From Pogonophryne albipinna (taxonomy: Eukaryota; Chordata; Actinopteri; Perciformes; Artedidraconidae), in the NCBI GenBank assembly GCA_028583405.1, contig CM053253.1, positions 12,225,112 through 12,289,111 of the forward strand: a DNA stretch of 64,000 bases, in the 5' to 3' direction. The notes under the pieces were generated by a model. That model searched no databases and was not told the DNA's origin. It saw only the letters and a program-made list of their open reading frames with translations. The translations under genes and the position numbers were made by a program. Positions 21,901 through 36,800 of the stretch are shown piece by piece (the first letter of the stretch is position 1; each line of letters begins with the position of its first letter).

Positions 21901-24900
21901 TGGTACAAACAAGGAGAGACTCACTGTCTTTCCAATGACGCCGACAATGCCGTGTTTTCCTCTGAAACCAGGCAGGCCCTAGAGACAACGAGAGGTCAAA
22001 GGAATCCAACTGTAAGTACACATATTTTAGGTGGCTGCATTGTGACTGATAAGAAGCTGAATAAGGTGGTCATTCTAAAAAATAACTTACTCTGCCTCCT
22101 ACAGATCCCATTATGCCTTGTAAACCTCTGAGACCACGTGGACCCTGAAACACAACATCAGAGGCATTTTAAAACATCATAAACAACTCAGATTGTGTCT
22201 CAAAACTTCCTGGGTAAGCTGTACTAAATATACTGATGGACCAAACTTCTTTGTAGGCAATGCATGAAAAATGTTGTGAATAATCTTTATGTAACTCACC
22301 TGCAGACCCACGGTGCCAGGAATACCTGGTGGGCCGGATGGTCCAGCGTCACCCTAGAGACAGAGGAAGAAAGTTAGGATAAGTGGTTCAGTAACTAGAA
22401 GGGCACTCGATGAGAGAAGACCTTTGCCAAGCCCATGCCCTATATGTTAATGTTAACTAAAGTTAAACATAATTTCTGTAACTACGCCATGATTAGGATC
22501 GATACAAACACCTTCCACCATGTTTAATTCAAGCTAACAGTTTTTTCCCTCTCGAGAAACGTACAAACAAACCAAATCGGACCGAAAAACTGACCTCCTC
22601 AGCTGATGTAGAAAAAACAATACTGTGCACACGGCTGGTTCTATTCTTTTATAACCTATATTACTGATAGCAGACAACATATATATATTTGTTGCATAAT
22701 GAACTCACCTTCTCTCCAGTTTTCCCAAACTCTCCCTTGTCACCTTTGTGCCCTGTGTGACCCTATAAGAGCAGAATAGAATACAGACATGATGAGTGTA
22801 AAAGAAGACATGTGTTGTGAGACTGCAAGGTGACAACGATCAAACAACAACCATGACGGAAAGTGTATTTACCTTGAATCCTGGCATACCAGAAGGACCA
22901 GAGGGACCAGAGGGGCAGATAGCAGGACACTGCAGAGGACAGAGAAGACACATTGAGCAACTTAACTCATCGTATGCTTCTTCAGCTTGCGCTCATTATG
23001 ATGCTCTCACAGGTGCATGATTGAAAACTTACCAGAAGGTCCCCGCTAAGATCCTGAAGAGTACCAGGAAGACCCTGAAGAGAGGGAGGATTAACAACAC
23101 ACATTAACATTTGAAACATCCCTGCCTCTGTGAAGAACAGACATTCATTCTAAATTGGGAAGATCTTGTGTAACAGCAAACAGCAGGATATCAGACTCAA
23201 TGATCACATAGTACCAGCAGCACCAGTGATTAATGATAGCTGCACTTACTGGTGGTCCATCAGGACCAGATGGCCCGGGAAGACCTGCAAGACCCTCGGG
23301 ACCCTGAGAATCAGATAGATAGCACCAAGATGAGTTGATAGAGAACTTTCATCTTTTCATTTATCAAAGTCTCAGCTGAGCAAGGTCATCTGGTCGCAGT
23401 TATAACAATCAGTTGTACTTTGAGAGAGACACTTCGCCATCCACCTAAAAAGGTGACAATCGAACGCCTTTTCTAAAATTAAAAGTGGTAAAGTTTCTCT
23501 GTGCTCCCCTTAAATCTGAGTTTATAACTTGTACCTCTGAGCAGTTTAGTGACACTGCAACTTGTAATGGTATGCAAATTAAAGACCTCAAGCACACTGA
23601 CAGCAGACTTTTCAGGGAAGTAGGATATATCTTGTTAGTAAAGCTTTTAAATCAACAATATGTGCATATTGATTCTGAATTCCTCAACAGGGGAGACAAA
23701 GTTACAGTATAATGTTTAACAAGGCTGTTGTGGAAAAACACATCAAACACAAATTATTATTCCAAGCATGTCTTTACATCTTTGGAGGGGAACTCTTAAC
23801 TTCTTAAATTACAAATCACATTACAAAAGGTGTTATATATTTGTTATATCTCTGTATAGTATAATATTATACCTGTTTTGGTGACTGTATTTCTAATGCT
23901 AACCCCGATTTAAAGATTAATTCTGACCCAGACAATAAAATAATGTTACACTACTGCAAATAATACTTTAGCATCTACGGAAATTGAGCAAGTATAAGCA
24001 TGTATTGATCAAAATAAAGTATGATCCAGTAGAAACATGAGTCGAGCCGAGCCTAACTCTTCAGTGGTTTATCTTATTTTCTTGTTATGTTATTTAGTAA
24101 TTTAGGGTAATGTTTAGCTGAGATAAAAATAAAAAAAACACCTGGATCTCAATCACTATCACCTCTACTGTTTTTACCGCGGAGGATTGTGTATGTTTAT
24201 TGCTGCACATTTTCACCTAAATTAAATTTTCTGTAGCAAATCAGGTATCGAATTATATATGCATTAATAATATATAACACAAATTAGTTTTCCATCTCAT
24301 TGAAAAGGATGTGACTCCTCCAGGAAGTGTAATTATAGAGATCAGACAGATACTCACCGCTGGACCGTGGGGTCCGACTCCGCCTGAAAACCCGTTGGTT
24401 CCAGGAAGTCCCTGAAAACAAAAGACACAGTGTTGGCATGACATCAAAGTATATGATGTATCACACAATCAGAGTGACAGGATTTTATAATATTATGTAT
24501 AAGAATACTTTTCCTGGATGCAAAGAAGCTATTGTTTTATGTAAAGATCACAATCTCCATCTTTCTGCACATAGGAGTGATATAAAAAGAGAGTAATGTG
24601 TACTCACTGCAGCGCCTGGTCTCCCTCTGCCCTACGGAAGACACAGGAAGGCAAATTAAGTCACAAACACCAAGGGGATGATTAGATTTACTCACAGCAT
24701 CAATATCCACCACGTGATGAGTTGCTGCATTGAATCCGCTTTGAAGGTTACCTCAGGTTATTGCTGTGAGCTAGATATGCGCTTTTACAGTCCATGTGGA
24801 TCAGAGCAAACTGCAGATTATATATAATGTGTCCTTGTGATGACCGTGGTGTCATCTGGAGTTGAACTTGTTGATAACCTGTGTCTCTACTCACCCTGTA

Positions 24901-27900
24901 GACAAAGGTTTGTTTATAATATTTAGTTAAATCTGAATTTTCCCCACCAATATCTGAGCAAAATGTATTTAAAGAGATCTGTGAGATGTGCGTTGTAGCC
25001 CCTCCAATCCTGTCTGACTCTGAACCCAGTCCATTTCCCTTATGGCCTGCACTGCAGCAAACCTTTATTTGGAAATTGGTAATATAGAAAAAATGGTAGG
25101 CCATTGTAGTGGTTGATCTATCAATGTGTAAATAATTGATTTCCCTGTAGATACAGGTGTTAAAATACAATGTTGTTGTTGTTATGTCCCTACCGATGTT
25201 AGGCCCTCGTCTGCAGCTCACTGATTATCTAAACCTATTTGCAACACTGGCACACACACATTTTCCACTATGCACCAAACATGCTACTGATTCCAACACC
25301 ACAGTACAAATATTATTGTCAGCTTACAATCTGTTCTAAATTGGTTTCATTTGATGAAATGTAGCTGTTTTTTTCTAATATTCCTATGAAATGTCTCCCT
25401 TTTGTTACGGCTAAGTGGTTGTAACAAAGCCCCACCATGTGCTGCAGGTCGGTGCAGGTGTTGGTTGTTTGGCTGATAAGTTGAAGTGTTGCAGCTGTGT
25501 GCTGGTTCAGCTGCACGCTTTGTTTCCAGAGCTGCTATTCTTGGGTCTGGTTGACTTTTTTTTTGGAAGATTCACCATGACTTTTTTGAAGGAAGTGGTT
25601 TCTGACCTGGGCTCAGATTGTTGTGTGCTATTCAGACGGTAAGTGTCAAGTGTATATAATTCGAGGGCTGCATGAACCTCGTTTATATCAGGCCTTATTT
25701 TACAAAGAAATGATCGTGTTGTTTATTACTACTATCATCATAGTTAACACCACACACATTAAATGTTGTTCTTGGTTCACATCCAACAATTGTGTGCATG
25801 GTTTAATGGTTTTTAATCTGTTGTATGCCAGAGTTTGGATGACTTCAAGGGTGAGCTTTGTTAAACATCCTAAAACATTAGCAGGCACTCTTATTTGAAA
25901 TAAATATAATATGGTCACTGGAACTATGTTACACATCAGAGGAATTAAGGAGCAACTGCTGAGAATCTCTGTGATGTTTATTAGGTGATGCATAGTATGT
26001 GGGGTACTTACAGGAGCTCCAGTTGGCCCGGCAGGTCCAGCGTCACCCTGGAGAGAACAAGGCAAAATCTCACAATGAACCTCTCGGACACAATCAAACC
26101 AAAAGGGAACCTTGAAATGTATAACTCTTTGAACATGATGCTGATCCATGTGTGGATGTAACATTAAATAAAATATATATATTTTAGGCAAAGAGTAGCC
26201 TATGTGGAGACATTGTTTGCTTCGTACAATTAAAACTATAGTTGATGGATTAAAAATGAGTTTGAGATTTGTTTTGCACGATTTCAGCCTGCCAATCGGG
26301 GCTTTCATTTAACGGCATTATTTGGTTTTTGTCAGGGTTTTTTCTATGAGGCTTTGCGTATGATAGGCGTGTGTTGTGCCTGACATAACTACTAGTTCCA
26401 CCTAAAGACACAATAAGAGAAAAGGAGTTGTTGCATTATATTACGTTATCTTGTGTTCTATAAAGACCTTAACATAGGTTTAAAGTCAGTCAGTGCTGGA
26501 AAACGTGTAATATCAAATGGCATTTTGCCAATAAATTAATAAAGGTAATAATCAATTAATGAAAAATTGGAAGCTTGGACTTCTGCTGTAGCTCATAAAT
26601 AAGCGGAAGATCACAAATATTTGGTAAATATTGCAATCAATTAAAACATCATTTGTCTTTCTCTTAAAGAAACTTCTCGTTACACATCAAGTTATCAGGC
26701 AATCTCCAAGGATTTTTGCTCGGATACTTGTTCGGTGTACATCTCCTTCTTTCCTTTCCTAATTTCAGTTAATGTTCCATGAATTATTTCTGTCAGTAAA
26801 AACAAACGACTCCTACAAAATCGTTCCTAGAAAAAACTATTACATTGTGGTTTCGTGTGAGCCCCTTACTCTCCAGACTAACCCCCCCATGACCATTTAT
26901 CTTCCTTCTGTATCTCTTTGTTTACCTCCTTCACAGCTGTATTTGTGCTGTCTCAGAGGTGAGAGGGCAAAAGAAAACAGTCCTAACGCAGTGGTGTTAT
27001 TCTTTCTCTGCATTCCTTAGTGTGCAAACTAGACAACAAAGTACACTGAGGCACACAAATTACAAACAAATGGATGTGAGGTAGCCTGAAATGACCTGGA
27101 ATACATGACCTAATCTGAAAATGAACAGTCATTGTTGTTGGCTGATTACTGCTTAGCACCAGTTTATGCTCCGCCTCAAACAACTCTTCCACTGTGATCC
27201 TGCACCATGAACCAGCCGTGACACTGCAGTAATCTGAGTAACTACGGACACTGGTTGACGCCAGTTTCCTCATTAGGTTGGATTGGATTGGATAGTTGAG
27301 AAGCCAGGGGCGTTATCTGTCTTGACAGTGAGTTTTCAGCTTTACAGCAGAAGTCCCTCAATATTTATACTTGTATAACTTAATATTTTATGTGAGAAAT
27401 AAAAGTCCTGTTGGTGCACTTGTATATGTTGTAATTCTGTCTTTGTTTGTGTCTCTCAGGTGAAACAACCACCCTCACTCAGCGTCGGAGTGGCAGATCT
27501 TCCCCTACAGTCTCACAGGTTGGTGGGAAACATTTGGCATTCCAGGCCGGATTAGGAAAGCAGCAAGGACTAAATCAGATTGTGATCCCTCATTAAAAAT
27601 AATCCCACCAGGAGGGAGAACCGTCTCGACAAATCAGTGCTGAAACACTGGGCTTGTCCCTGTTAGACACCCCCTATAAACAGCTTCATACAGCAGCATC
27701 AAATACACATGTTTCTGCACACATGTATCTTACTCGTGGCTGACTTCAACTGGTTGATTAATGGGGGGGCAGGCTAAAGTGGATAAGCTCTTAAAAACTA
27801 AATTGGGTGCAACCTTAGGTGTATCCTCGGCAAGATCAAAAGACTGAACACACTTACTGCTTCCCCATGGGGTCCATCCTTCCCAGCAGGGCCATCAGGA

Positions 27901-30900
27901 CCTGTCAAACCCTGAAGAGCAAGAAAATATCTCTGTAAACATCACTGCCTCGTGCTCTGCTCGTGTTATTTTAAACATCAATCGATAGTCATTTCACTTT
28001 AAGACTAGTAGGCATTTCATCCTTAAATGGACTGACATGGACAAAAGGTGGTGTGTTGGTAGTATAAGGGCTGTCTGTGTGTTTGTGTGAATTAAACACT
28101 TACGTCCACTCCTGGTAGTCCTGGCAGGCCTGGTTTTCCTGCTTCCCCTGATATTCCTGCTTTCCCTTTGGGACCCTACACAGATATATATTTAAAGATT
28201 AGTGCACAAGAAATCAGTTATCCAGCCAACTGAACAATTGGGCTTTTTTTAATATGAAGAACATGAAATGCTCCTTTAAAAGAAAAACCACTTTGTGGGA
28301 GTGTTTCCTTATCAGAATAAAGATTAAAGGATTGAAGGTTTGGAGAAATGTGTGGGTTTTGTGGCTACATAAAAGGACTGTACAGAAAATTGTCAGGGGG
28401 GAGAATGAGTCAGAAAAGGGGGAGGGTATTGTGATCATACCTGTCCGAAGGCAGGGTAGTAGTGGGAGAGCAGAGCAGTGGGGAATATTGTGTTTTTCTT
28501 ATTTTGTCTTGTACTTTTTTTTCTGGATTTCATTATTTCTATTGTATATTATATTATCATAGAATACACACCTTTCCCTTGTGCCCTGGTTCATTGCAAT
28601 GCACTTTGCTATGTGTGGAAGACAACAATCTGTATCAGGGTTTTATTAATGTGTACACTGCTGGTGAAGGTTTTTTTTAATCTTGGCACACTGATACAGG
28701 TTGCACTTATTAAACACTGTTATATTTCTACGTCAAGAGGATTGTTCAACTAAAATATAAATAGCGTTATGCGGTTGACATTACTTTAATTATTTAAATA
28801 CAGTAACTAAATAAAACTGACTTGACTAGTTGGTTAAACTTACGGCTTTCCCCGGCAGTCCAGCAGGTCCATCTTTGCCCTGTTAATGAAAAAGGAAAGA
28901 ATATGTAGTATTGCCTGACAAAACGGGCATTATATTCATTCATTCACCCAAATACTTCCAGAGACGACAGTGTTCAACTGTAAAGATAGAGTTTTTTGGA
29001 TAAAATCCCTCAATAGCTTCAGTGTTATACCAACAACAGAACCTAAAGCAGTGAGCCTAAGTAAAAAGGATATGCTGTTTAGCTTCTGCAGCGACTGGGG
29101 GAAGAACAAACACCACTAAACCGCTCACATGATGAAGGCTTCAGTTTGGTTTGTGCAGGGGGCTGAGGAGCGGGGAGGAGGTGTGAGGAGAGGGTCTCAC
29201 CGGGTTGGGGAATGTATGAATGGGCCCTCTGTGTGCCCAAACGTTAGAGCAGTCACAAAAATAATCACGACTAAAGACTTCCTGAAAAGGCTATACAATA
29301 TTTACAAATGTCGCTCTTCATTTAACAGAAAAGGTTTGACAAAAATCAAAGATATAAATGTCAAGGATATAAAGGGTTTACCTTGTTAACAAAGTTTTCT
29401 TTTCACTTGGCTAACCCATAATTACATTTCCTTTCATCCCCTAAATTGTTAACCATATACCAACACCCTTTATAACAGCTAACTTTGTTTAACAGTAATA
29501 TCCCTTGCATTTCATTTGATTGTTACTGTCGTGTCCGCATTAATTGACAAGACACATGTTTGACTACAGAAATCAGGCTCACTGATATGATACTGTCTGA
29601 GTTAATATGGCCAAATAAGGAAGAAGCAAAGCCATCCCCTTTATGATTACAATCTAAGCTTTTTTTCAATTCCTTTCAACCATACATGTTGATTTAGTTG
29701 ACACACTTAAACCCTGCCTACCTGTTATGCATGGTTATGATTTAATGCGTGTAGGAGGGGCTTTGGGGGAGGAGTCAATGAGATAAAAAGTAACATCTAG
29801 AGACATTTCAGCCACATTTATGCACAATGAAAACACTTGGTCTCCAGTAGTAACTGGGGGGATTGTTCTTAATACTACAAGACAAAGATGTGAAGCCACT
29901 GAGCACAACTCAGTGCAAACTGTAACTTTAGAGACTGTGGCGCAGATTTACAAATACTTTTAAAACGTTTTGATATGTTACTCGACTTCCAATTTTTTCA
30001 TAAAATAAGACCAAGTTAATTAATCACAAAAGAAAACCCCCACTTAAAAGAGGTGATACACATTTGTTTGATCTACTCACAGGAGTTGGTTTAATCTCAA
30101 TGAAGCAGACATTATAGGGCACATTCATTTAAAGTAAACATAAGCTTTTGCAATCTAGTCAACTCACATCGGTGCCATCCTTTCCGTCCGGCCCTGGGGA
30201 TCCTTGTGGCCCGGTGGCTCCTCTGGGGCCCGGTCTCTGCAAGAAAACAATTTATCAAAATCATGCATCCTCTCCAAGTCAAAAATACTGTATAAATGAC
30301 ATGGGTTATGGTGGTGTGACATAACAGAGAAGATGAGGAATTTGTTATGTACTTTCGCATCAACCATGATAATAAAATGTGTTAATATTTCTAAAAAAGT
30401 AACTAGAGATCTTCAATTCAATGCAAACCATGATAAACATAGCCAAGTGTACCTAAGCTTTACATCTCAACTTATCCACTAAAGGCTAAAGTACATTTCT
30501 AATACTACTTTTTGATGATGATTCAAATAAATCAGTAATAATTGTCATCTAAACAAAATAAACTTGTTATTTTTTGCTGAGGTCCTTCCAATTGAGCCCC
30601 TGCTCCAGGGAGCCTGAGTGAACAGAGGTGGCATTGTGCGCAGGGGCACTGATCTCCAATTCGTGCATTCCACAGGTTCAGGGGAAAACAGAACCCCAAC
30701 TTCACCAAACAGTGCGAAAGTTACAGCCACCTGCACACAATTAGGCTGATATGGGAGAGAGAAAAATAGGCCTGCAAAACCTGAGAGACAAAATACCACT
30801 AACATCCACTCAAAGATAATTGTACAAGAGTAGCTACTAAATATCAGAGCAAGCATCAGGTTTTATGTTGGAAAGTTTCAAGCATGCAGGTCAAGGCTTG

Positions 30901-31136
30901 AACAGCTGTAAAAGAGAGCGACTGTCATCACCATCAACACATGAATTATCAATATATGGGCCCACAGGTGACAGTTCTGCAAGTTAATTAACATTAAACG
31001 GTACCAGCATAAGCAAACATCACCAATAGGATAAGATGCAGCCAGCTAAATGAAAGGATGCAATCCTTACCTGGGCTGAGGATGATGATAAAAGCTGGCA
31101 CAGTAAGAGCACCCAAAGCGCAGAGAACACCGCCAT
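15944..31136 (-). CDS. col9a3: Collagen type IX alpha-3 chain (col9a3)
   Basis: Thirty-two coding exons join in phase to 678 residues (human is about 684). In gene order: 31136-31071, 30236-30168, 28879-28844, 28175-28104, 27911-27858, 26047-26012, 24631-24608, 24411-24358, 23303-23250, 23074-23033, 22929-22873, 22762-22709, 22353-22300, 22144-22091, 21978-21925, 21799-21746, 21667-21614, 21526-21473, 21370-21317, 21195-21151, 21060-21007, 20881-20828, 20169-20116, 20022-19951, 19132-19097, 18934-18890, 18361-18329, 17632-17486, 17382-17328, 17231-17049, 16658-16581, 16128-15944. Exon 1 is a signal peptide ([22 protein letters not shown]). Gly-X-Y exons of 54, 45 or 36 nt follow. A non-collagenous break carries CPAICP, and a second break reads [12 protein letters not shown]...[16 protein letters not shown]. 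The C-terminus holds [12 protein letters not shown]. The protein is a secreted FACIT collagen that trimerises with alpha-1 and alpha-2 chains on cartilage type II fibrils. Introns are 80 bp to 1.9 kb. Confidence 0.97.
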
Positions 31137-31400
31137 GGCTCCTCAATAAACCCGAGATTAGGCGGAAAATGTCAAATCCCCGGTAACCGTTCCTCTCTCT
31201 CCCCCCCTGTGACGGCACGGATCCTCTCTTTACCTCGCGGTGCAAAGCTCCTGAATGGCTTCCTCCTTGCGTCCAGATAAACCCGAGCCTCCAGCCGAAG
31301 GGGCTGAACTCAATGTGGAGCACTGACTGCACACAGGGGTGAGGGGGTGAGGAGGAGAGTGAGGGAGACACACAGCTCAGGAAAAACAAATTTTGGGCAC
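31137..31400 (-). promoter_or_regulatory. col9a3 5'UTR and proximal promoter region
   Basis: This is the interval immediately upstream of the col9a3 start codon on the minus strand. It contains C-rich runs (CCTCACCCCCTCACCCC on the coding strand) and is more GC-rich than its surroundings. No TATA box is evident, and I could not place the transcription start from sequence alone. Confidence 0.35.
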
Positions 31401-33840
31401 CTAGAAAGTGGGCTGAGTTAAAAACGTTAGAAATATGCAGGGGTCCATGCTTTGACCAATTAGAAAGTGCCAAAACCTCAGAATTAGAATTCGTTAGGGG
31501 TACTGTGTGGATTCAAGGAGTTAAAGGGCTACTCCCATAATGAAAAAGACTATTATACAGACCAGGCCAAACAAGCTCAAACTCTCAGGAAAGCAGGATC
31601 CTACATTTCCCATAATGCAATTCAACATCATGTCTTCATCAGATCCCCCTACCAGGTGACCACTGTAGATTATCTGGAGTCTAGTTTATGACATCCCAGG
31701 AAACACTGAAAAAGTACAATGTCTCACAAGTTCAGTCCAAGGGGAAGTCAGATAAACTGTCAATACCTATAGTTTACCGTCACATAAAACAAGTCATCAC
31801 AATAAATTAGCTCCTGTCAATCGACAAGCTGATTACCACAGATGAGGCACATCATCCTACTTTTGAGGCACATGTGCAAATGTTTTGTCCAAAGAAAACT
31901 ACATAAAAGAGGAATAGCTTATCTAACCATATATATATAGACTCAAAATGCAAGAAACTTAATCTCAGTATTCTTAATCTAATTTAAAAAAAAAAATCAA
32001 TATAAAGTGTTAAACATTGATTTATGGTCCTCCGTACAGGAAGTGGGTAGAGCTATAGATAGGAAGGAACAGTGCATCAAACAGCAACAGTATTTATATT
32101 TTACTGTCCTTACTCACACCCTGACTCGACTGACCCAGAGAACTGAACAAACTGTTCTGCGTCTAAACTTCTTCCCTCTTCTGTGAGACATGATGCTTGG
32201 TCTGTTTGCTGGTAAGAAAGTGATATTTATGTCTTTGCTGACTGCTGCTTCTGCATGGGAGATCAAGGAAGAGACTCAGGAATAGGAGCATAAGATTATA
32301 GTGTTATCCTGAAAATGGCTATTTAATACATTATAATGAGAATCAGACTTTGGGTAAACATAGACACAATTCATAAAAGCTTCAAAATATAGTATAACTT
32401 TATTCTGCTTTTTAACAGCCAGGAATTTAATTGGGCAAAAAAAGTCATTATATAAACAATTTGTTTGTAGTTAGTTATTACCATATCTTTATGGAAATAT
32501 CATAAGTTCAATAACTAATAGTGAAAATTAAGTGCAGATATAAAAGATACCTCCATATGCTCATCCTGGCTTATTCATTTTCATGGACTTCACTCATGTC
32601 AGATTAACACACAGTGGACGTTAAATTATAGCTTTATCAGTTCTGCCACAAAAAAACATTATACAATCAACCAGTCTTATCACATTTTTGGCAATGCTCT
32701 CAATTGTTCAAATAAAAAGTTAACTTCCCAAATCTGCATGAACACATACAGATGGTGCAACATTAATTAAATATAACCTTAGAAAATGCATTCTTAAATA
32801 TATTTGATCAACGGGATCCAGCAGAAACACAAACAGAATATTTTTACTCGCATAAAAACAGCCCACAGAGAAAAAAAGCTTTTTCCAATTAATCATTTTT
32901 TAGTGCAAAACAAAGTTAAATTGTGAAATGATTAAGGTGTCAAAAATGCTGACACCATCATTTAATTGATATACATTAATAGTGCTTTGTTTTCTGTAGA
33001 GATATCAAATATCAGCCATGTACATTACCACCTTAAATTATAATCCTGGTAATATTCAATGTTTGTTATTGCCGACAAATCCCGTGAAAAAACCAAAGGA
33101 AGGTTTTGAATGTGCATCAAGAGCGTCATATACAGTAGCGTACTCCTGTTACACATTATTCTATTGTCCAAAAACGGTTGCAATAAACACTGACACTACA
33201 TTTTATTTTCAGTCAACCTCACATGCACCATCCTGCTACTGTCAATACTCACAAAACTGAAATAGTCCTCAACAAAACACAATTTAGTCCCGTTGAGTAA
33301 TTTTTGACTAAAACGCGTCACGTGTTGGTCCAATTACTTAGCTCTTTAAAAAAAAATGCTCTTTGTTTTAAAGGATTTTTAAGGATTCATGTTTCTAAGA
33401 CCCAATATGCTTGGAGCTGACAGGAGGTGGAGGAGTCAAAGTATATAGAGACTGTTGGTTTGGTGGAGATTCAACAGCAGTTACGACCTGTAAGGCCACA
33501 GAGCAGCTGGGCTAGCACCAGCAAGCTAACAATGCTAACACGTTTACTGCCTCCGCTGCTTTCAAGGTTTTGACGTTTCCATGGAATTTGTTGGCAATAA
33601 CAAAATAATAGAATACCACCAGCCTTCCCCTTTAATATTGTCTGATGGCCACCTGGAAACCGAGTAACATCCAGCCCACATTCAGCAACTAGTGGGTTCA
33701 TATACTCCTTCAAAGTGAAAAGAATCAATATCTAAACATCAAATATAGTAGAAATAAGCCCTAGGAAGTTTTTTTTAACGTAATACTCTGTCCCTATATT
33801 ACATTTAATTTCAAGGTAAAATTAAAGAACTCCTCCTTTA
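31401..33840. other. Intergenic region between col9a3 and ogfr
   Basis: Mostly AT-rich. The only items worth noting are a 31-residue ORF with a signal-peptide-like sequence at 32190-32285 (+) and short TE-like fragments around 33420-33720. No gene is expected between these two loci in other vertebrates, to my knowledge. Confidence 0.5.
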
Positions 33841-33850
33841 CCCAGTTTAT

Positions 33851-36800
33851 TCATGTACTCCCCATATTTTGATCTGAACACACCGGGTTTGATTCCATTT
33901 CTACATCCTCCATCTCCTTCCCGTTTGTCCGCTCAGACACACCTTTGTCGGCGCTCGTCACTGACCCATTTGTTGCAGACACATTTGACGTTTCTTCCTC
34001 TTCCTTCTTATCTGGCACTTGATTAAAATCAGACCTTGGGATTTTTTCCTCTATCCCAGAGGAGAGTGAGGGGGAATGTTTAGCAGTCTTAGGGGGGGCT
34101 TGGGCTGAGGTTTGACCGGTGGCTTTATTAGCACCAGCTTTCTCCTCCATCTGCTCGCTGGCAGAGTCCCCAGCAGAGCCGTTGCTTGGCAGCACCTTGT
34201 CATCTTCTCTCTTCTTCTTCTGTGTTTTTTTAGTGTCTGTATCCTCATCCGTTTGCATAATGACATCTGGTTCCTGGATGGGGTCCTTTGAGTCGTTGGT
34301 TAATGTTTCCTCGCTGTCTGCACAGGGCTCTGCCTTTGCCGTCGCAGAGTCAGGACTGGACGACTGATCCATTTCATCAACATCATCCGTGGAGTCATTT
34401 CCATTCTCCACAATCTCATCATTAGGCTCGGCCTCTGTGTTTCCATTTCCGACGTTCTCTGCTTCTGGTTTTGTTTTCTCAGGGGACGCCTCTGACAGTT
34501 TGTTTTTGTCTTTACTTGGCGTTTTATCAGTGTCTTTCAGAGCCTTTGTATTATTATCCAGTCCATCCTCTTTTTGCACAACTGCTTCTCCATCTTTGCT
34601 TTTACTCCGTGAAATGGACTCATCTTTTCCATCTCCATTCCCTACACCATCAGATCGTTTCTCTGCCTTCCTGAATTGTTTCTGGATCTTTCTGGGACAC
34701 CACACAAACTTATCCTTTGGCTCAAAGTGAAGGTAGGCAAAGCGCAGAAGCTCCTGACGTTTCTGCTTTTCCAGGACAGCAAACAGGAAGTAGTCAAGCA
34801 CGCTGCGCTTCATACTGCTGAGGGTCTTCTTGACTAATGTCTCTTCTAGAAAGAAGCGCACCAGTGGGGCCTGGAAGTGCTCGAAGCCCAGCTCTCCGAG
34901 GCTCTTCAGGATGCGAGTGATGCGCAGGTTGTTGTGCATATTCCTGCAAGAGAGCAGAAATTCATAAAAGAAAAGTACACATTGGCAATTTTATTTATAC
35001 AAGATTATTTCTTGTTCTCTTATTATTATTTATTTTTTTTCCCCTTAAACTGTGGGTTTTCTCTGGAAGTTTTTCCTTGTACGATGTGAGGGTCTAAGGA
35101 TAGAGGGTGTCGTTGTTCTCATACTGATATTCTGAACAATCTGTCCTGTTGTATTTGCTGTAAAGTGTCTCTACTGTAGACTATTTTTATTATATGTACA
35201 GCACTTTCGCTCGACCAAAAATAGTTTATAAATGTGCTATATAAATAAAACTTGATTTGATATTATTTCTTGTATTTACCTTTCCAGGTTTCCGTATCGC
35301 TCCTTCCAATTATCTGCTCGTTTCACTTCACCCGTCTCTTTGTTGACCAAACGCATCCCGTAGAAGCCCAACATGAGTTCATAGGACTCGACTAGTTTCT
35401 TTTTGGCCTCTTCATTCTTCTTGAAGGCCTGGTGAGCATATACAATAAATGCCAAATATAACAAACAACTTGTAGGACACTTTTTGATTGCATGCAACAT
35501 TGCAATATTGATCCAAAAGTTTAAACAAACTCATGATATTCAACATGGTGTACATTTAAAAGGATATCCAAACGGTTTGCATTTCAACCTGGATAGCTTA
35601 TAGTACTGTTTTGGGGGGAAAAAACTATAAAATTATCTTTATGTCTATCCGTTTGTTCACATGAAGAGCTTAATGTTAAAGTACACTTTGAGGCATTATG
35701 CTTTAATTTGAATAATGTAGAGAAGGGAAGTGACGGGAAATGAGAGGATTGGGAGGAAGGTCGACACGACGGCAATGCTTTTCCTGTTTGTTTAAGATGG
35801 AAATAGGCATTTAAACTATAACTGACGTGATATAAAGCAAACTTTTGCAGTTTTTTTGGTGATTTAAAATGCAGCTTGAAACTATTCCAACAAAATGCAT
35901 CACTGTTGATGAAGAAATAATGCACAATTAACTGTTTGGTAGAGTGTTCATTTAAAGACTTGTTGTTTCCGAGGATACACTTACCTCAATTTCCTTCTTG
36001 GTAAGTTCTGAAGCCATGTAATTAACCCCCGGCTCTCGCAGTGGAAACAGCCTGAGAGAAACGACACAAACCATTTAACACTTAATAAACTCTACTCTTA
36101 TTCAGGCAAGACCATGAAAACACCAGATACAGCTCTAAAGCACTATGATTCGACAAAATAAATCTAAATTATTAGACTTGGATCAGAAAGCTATCATCAA
36201 CATGAGTTTAATCTTGGTACCACTGGAACATAAGGTCTACTAAATAATAGTCTTTCTTGTCAAATCTTTGACAAAAGTAATGGCCTGAACCTTGATTATT
36301 TTATTGAGAATAAATAGCTTGGTTAAGATACTTAACAATGCATGAATGTATGCTTATCTACTACTAAAATAGCTTTAAACGGGTACTAAGCTACTGACTT
36401 TTAACATTTTGCTATTCAGGAGGACCCTTTGTTTTACTTTCTGTTTCATCATTATGGTCTTGCTTAAAATAGTGCGACAGGTTTCCAAAGGTCATCCGAA
36501 TCAGATGACATTGGCTCTGTAACATCAGACTGAACGTAGCCCCCATCAAAAGGCGTGGACAATACATACCACTGAATGTACGAGTGAACTCTCTCCAGTC
36601 TTTTGTAGTCATTTTTCCATTCTTTATGAAATGATTCAATGTAGACATCTGTACAAACAAATAAAAGCACCATGTCACTGCACACAGACTTTTTAAAATA
36701 CTGAACATATATCGTAAGAGAATTCAAATATATATTACCATCAGGTGAGGAGGGAAATTTATTGAGATAAAACTGCAAATTGTTCATTTTGTCTTCTGTG

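Noticed and set aside
24890..24910. A possible extra col9a3 exon where an AG acceptor directly abuts GTGAG on the minus strand
   Set aside because: It would be about one base long, and the flanking exons already join in phase with the arrangement I recall for human.
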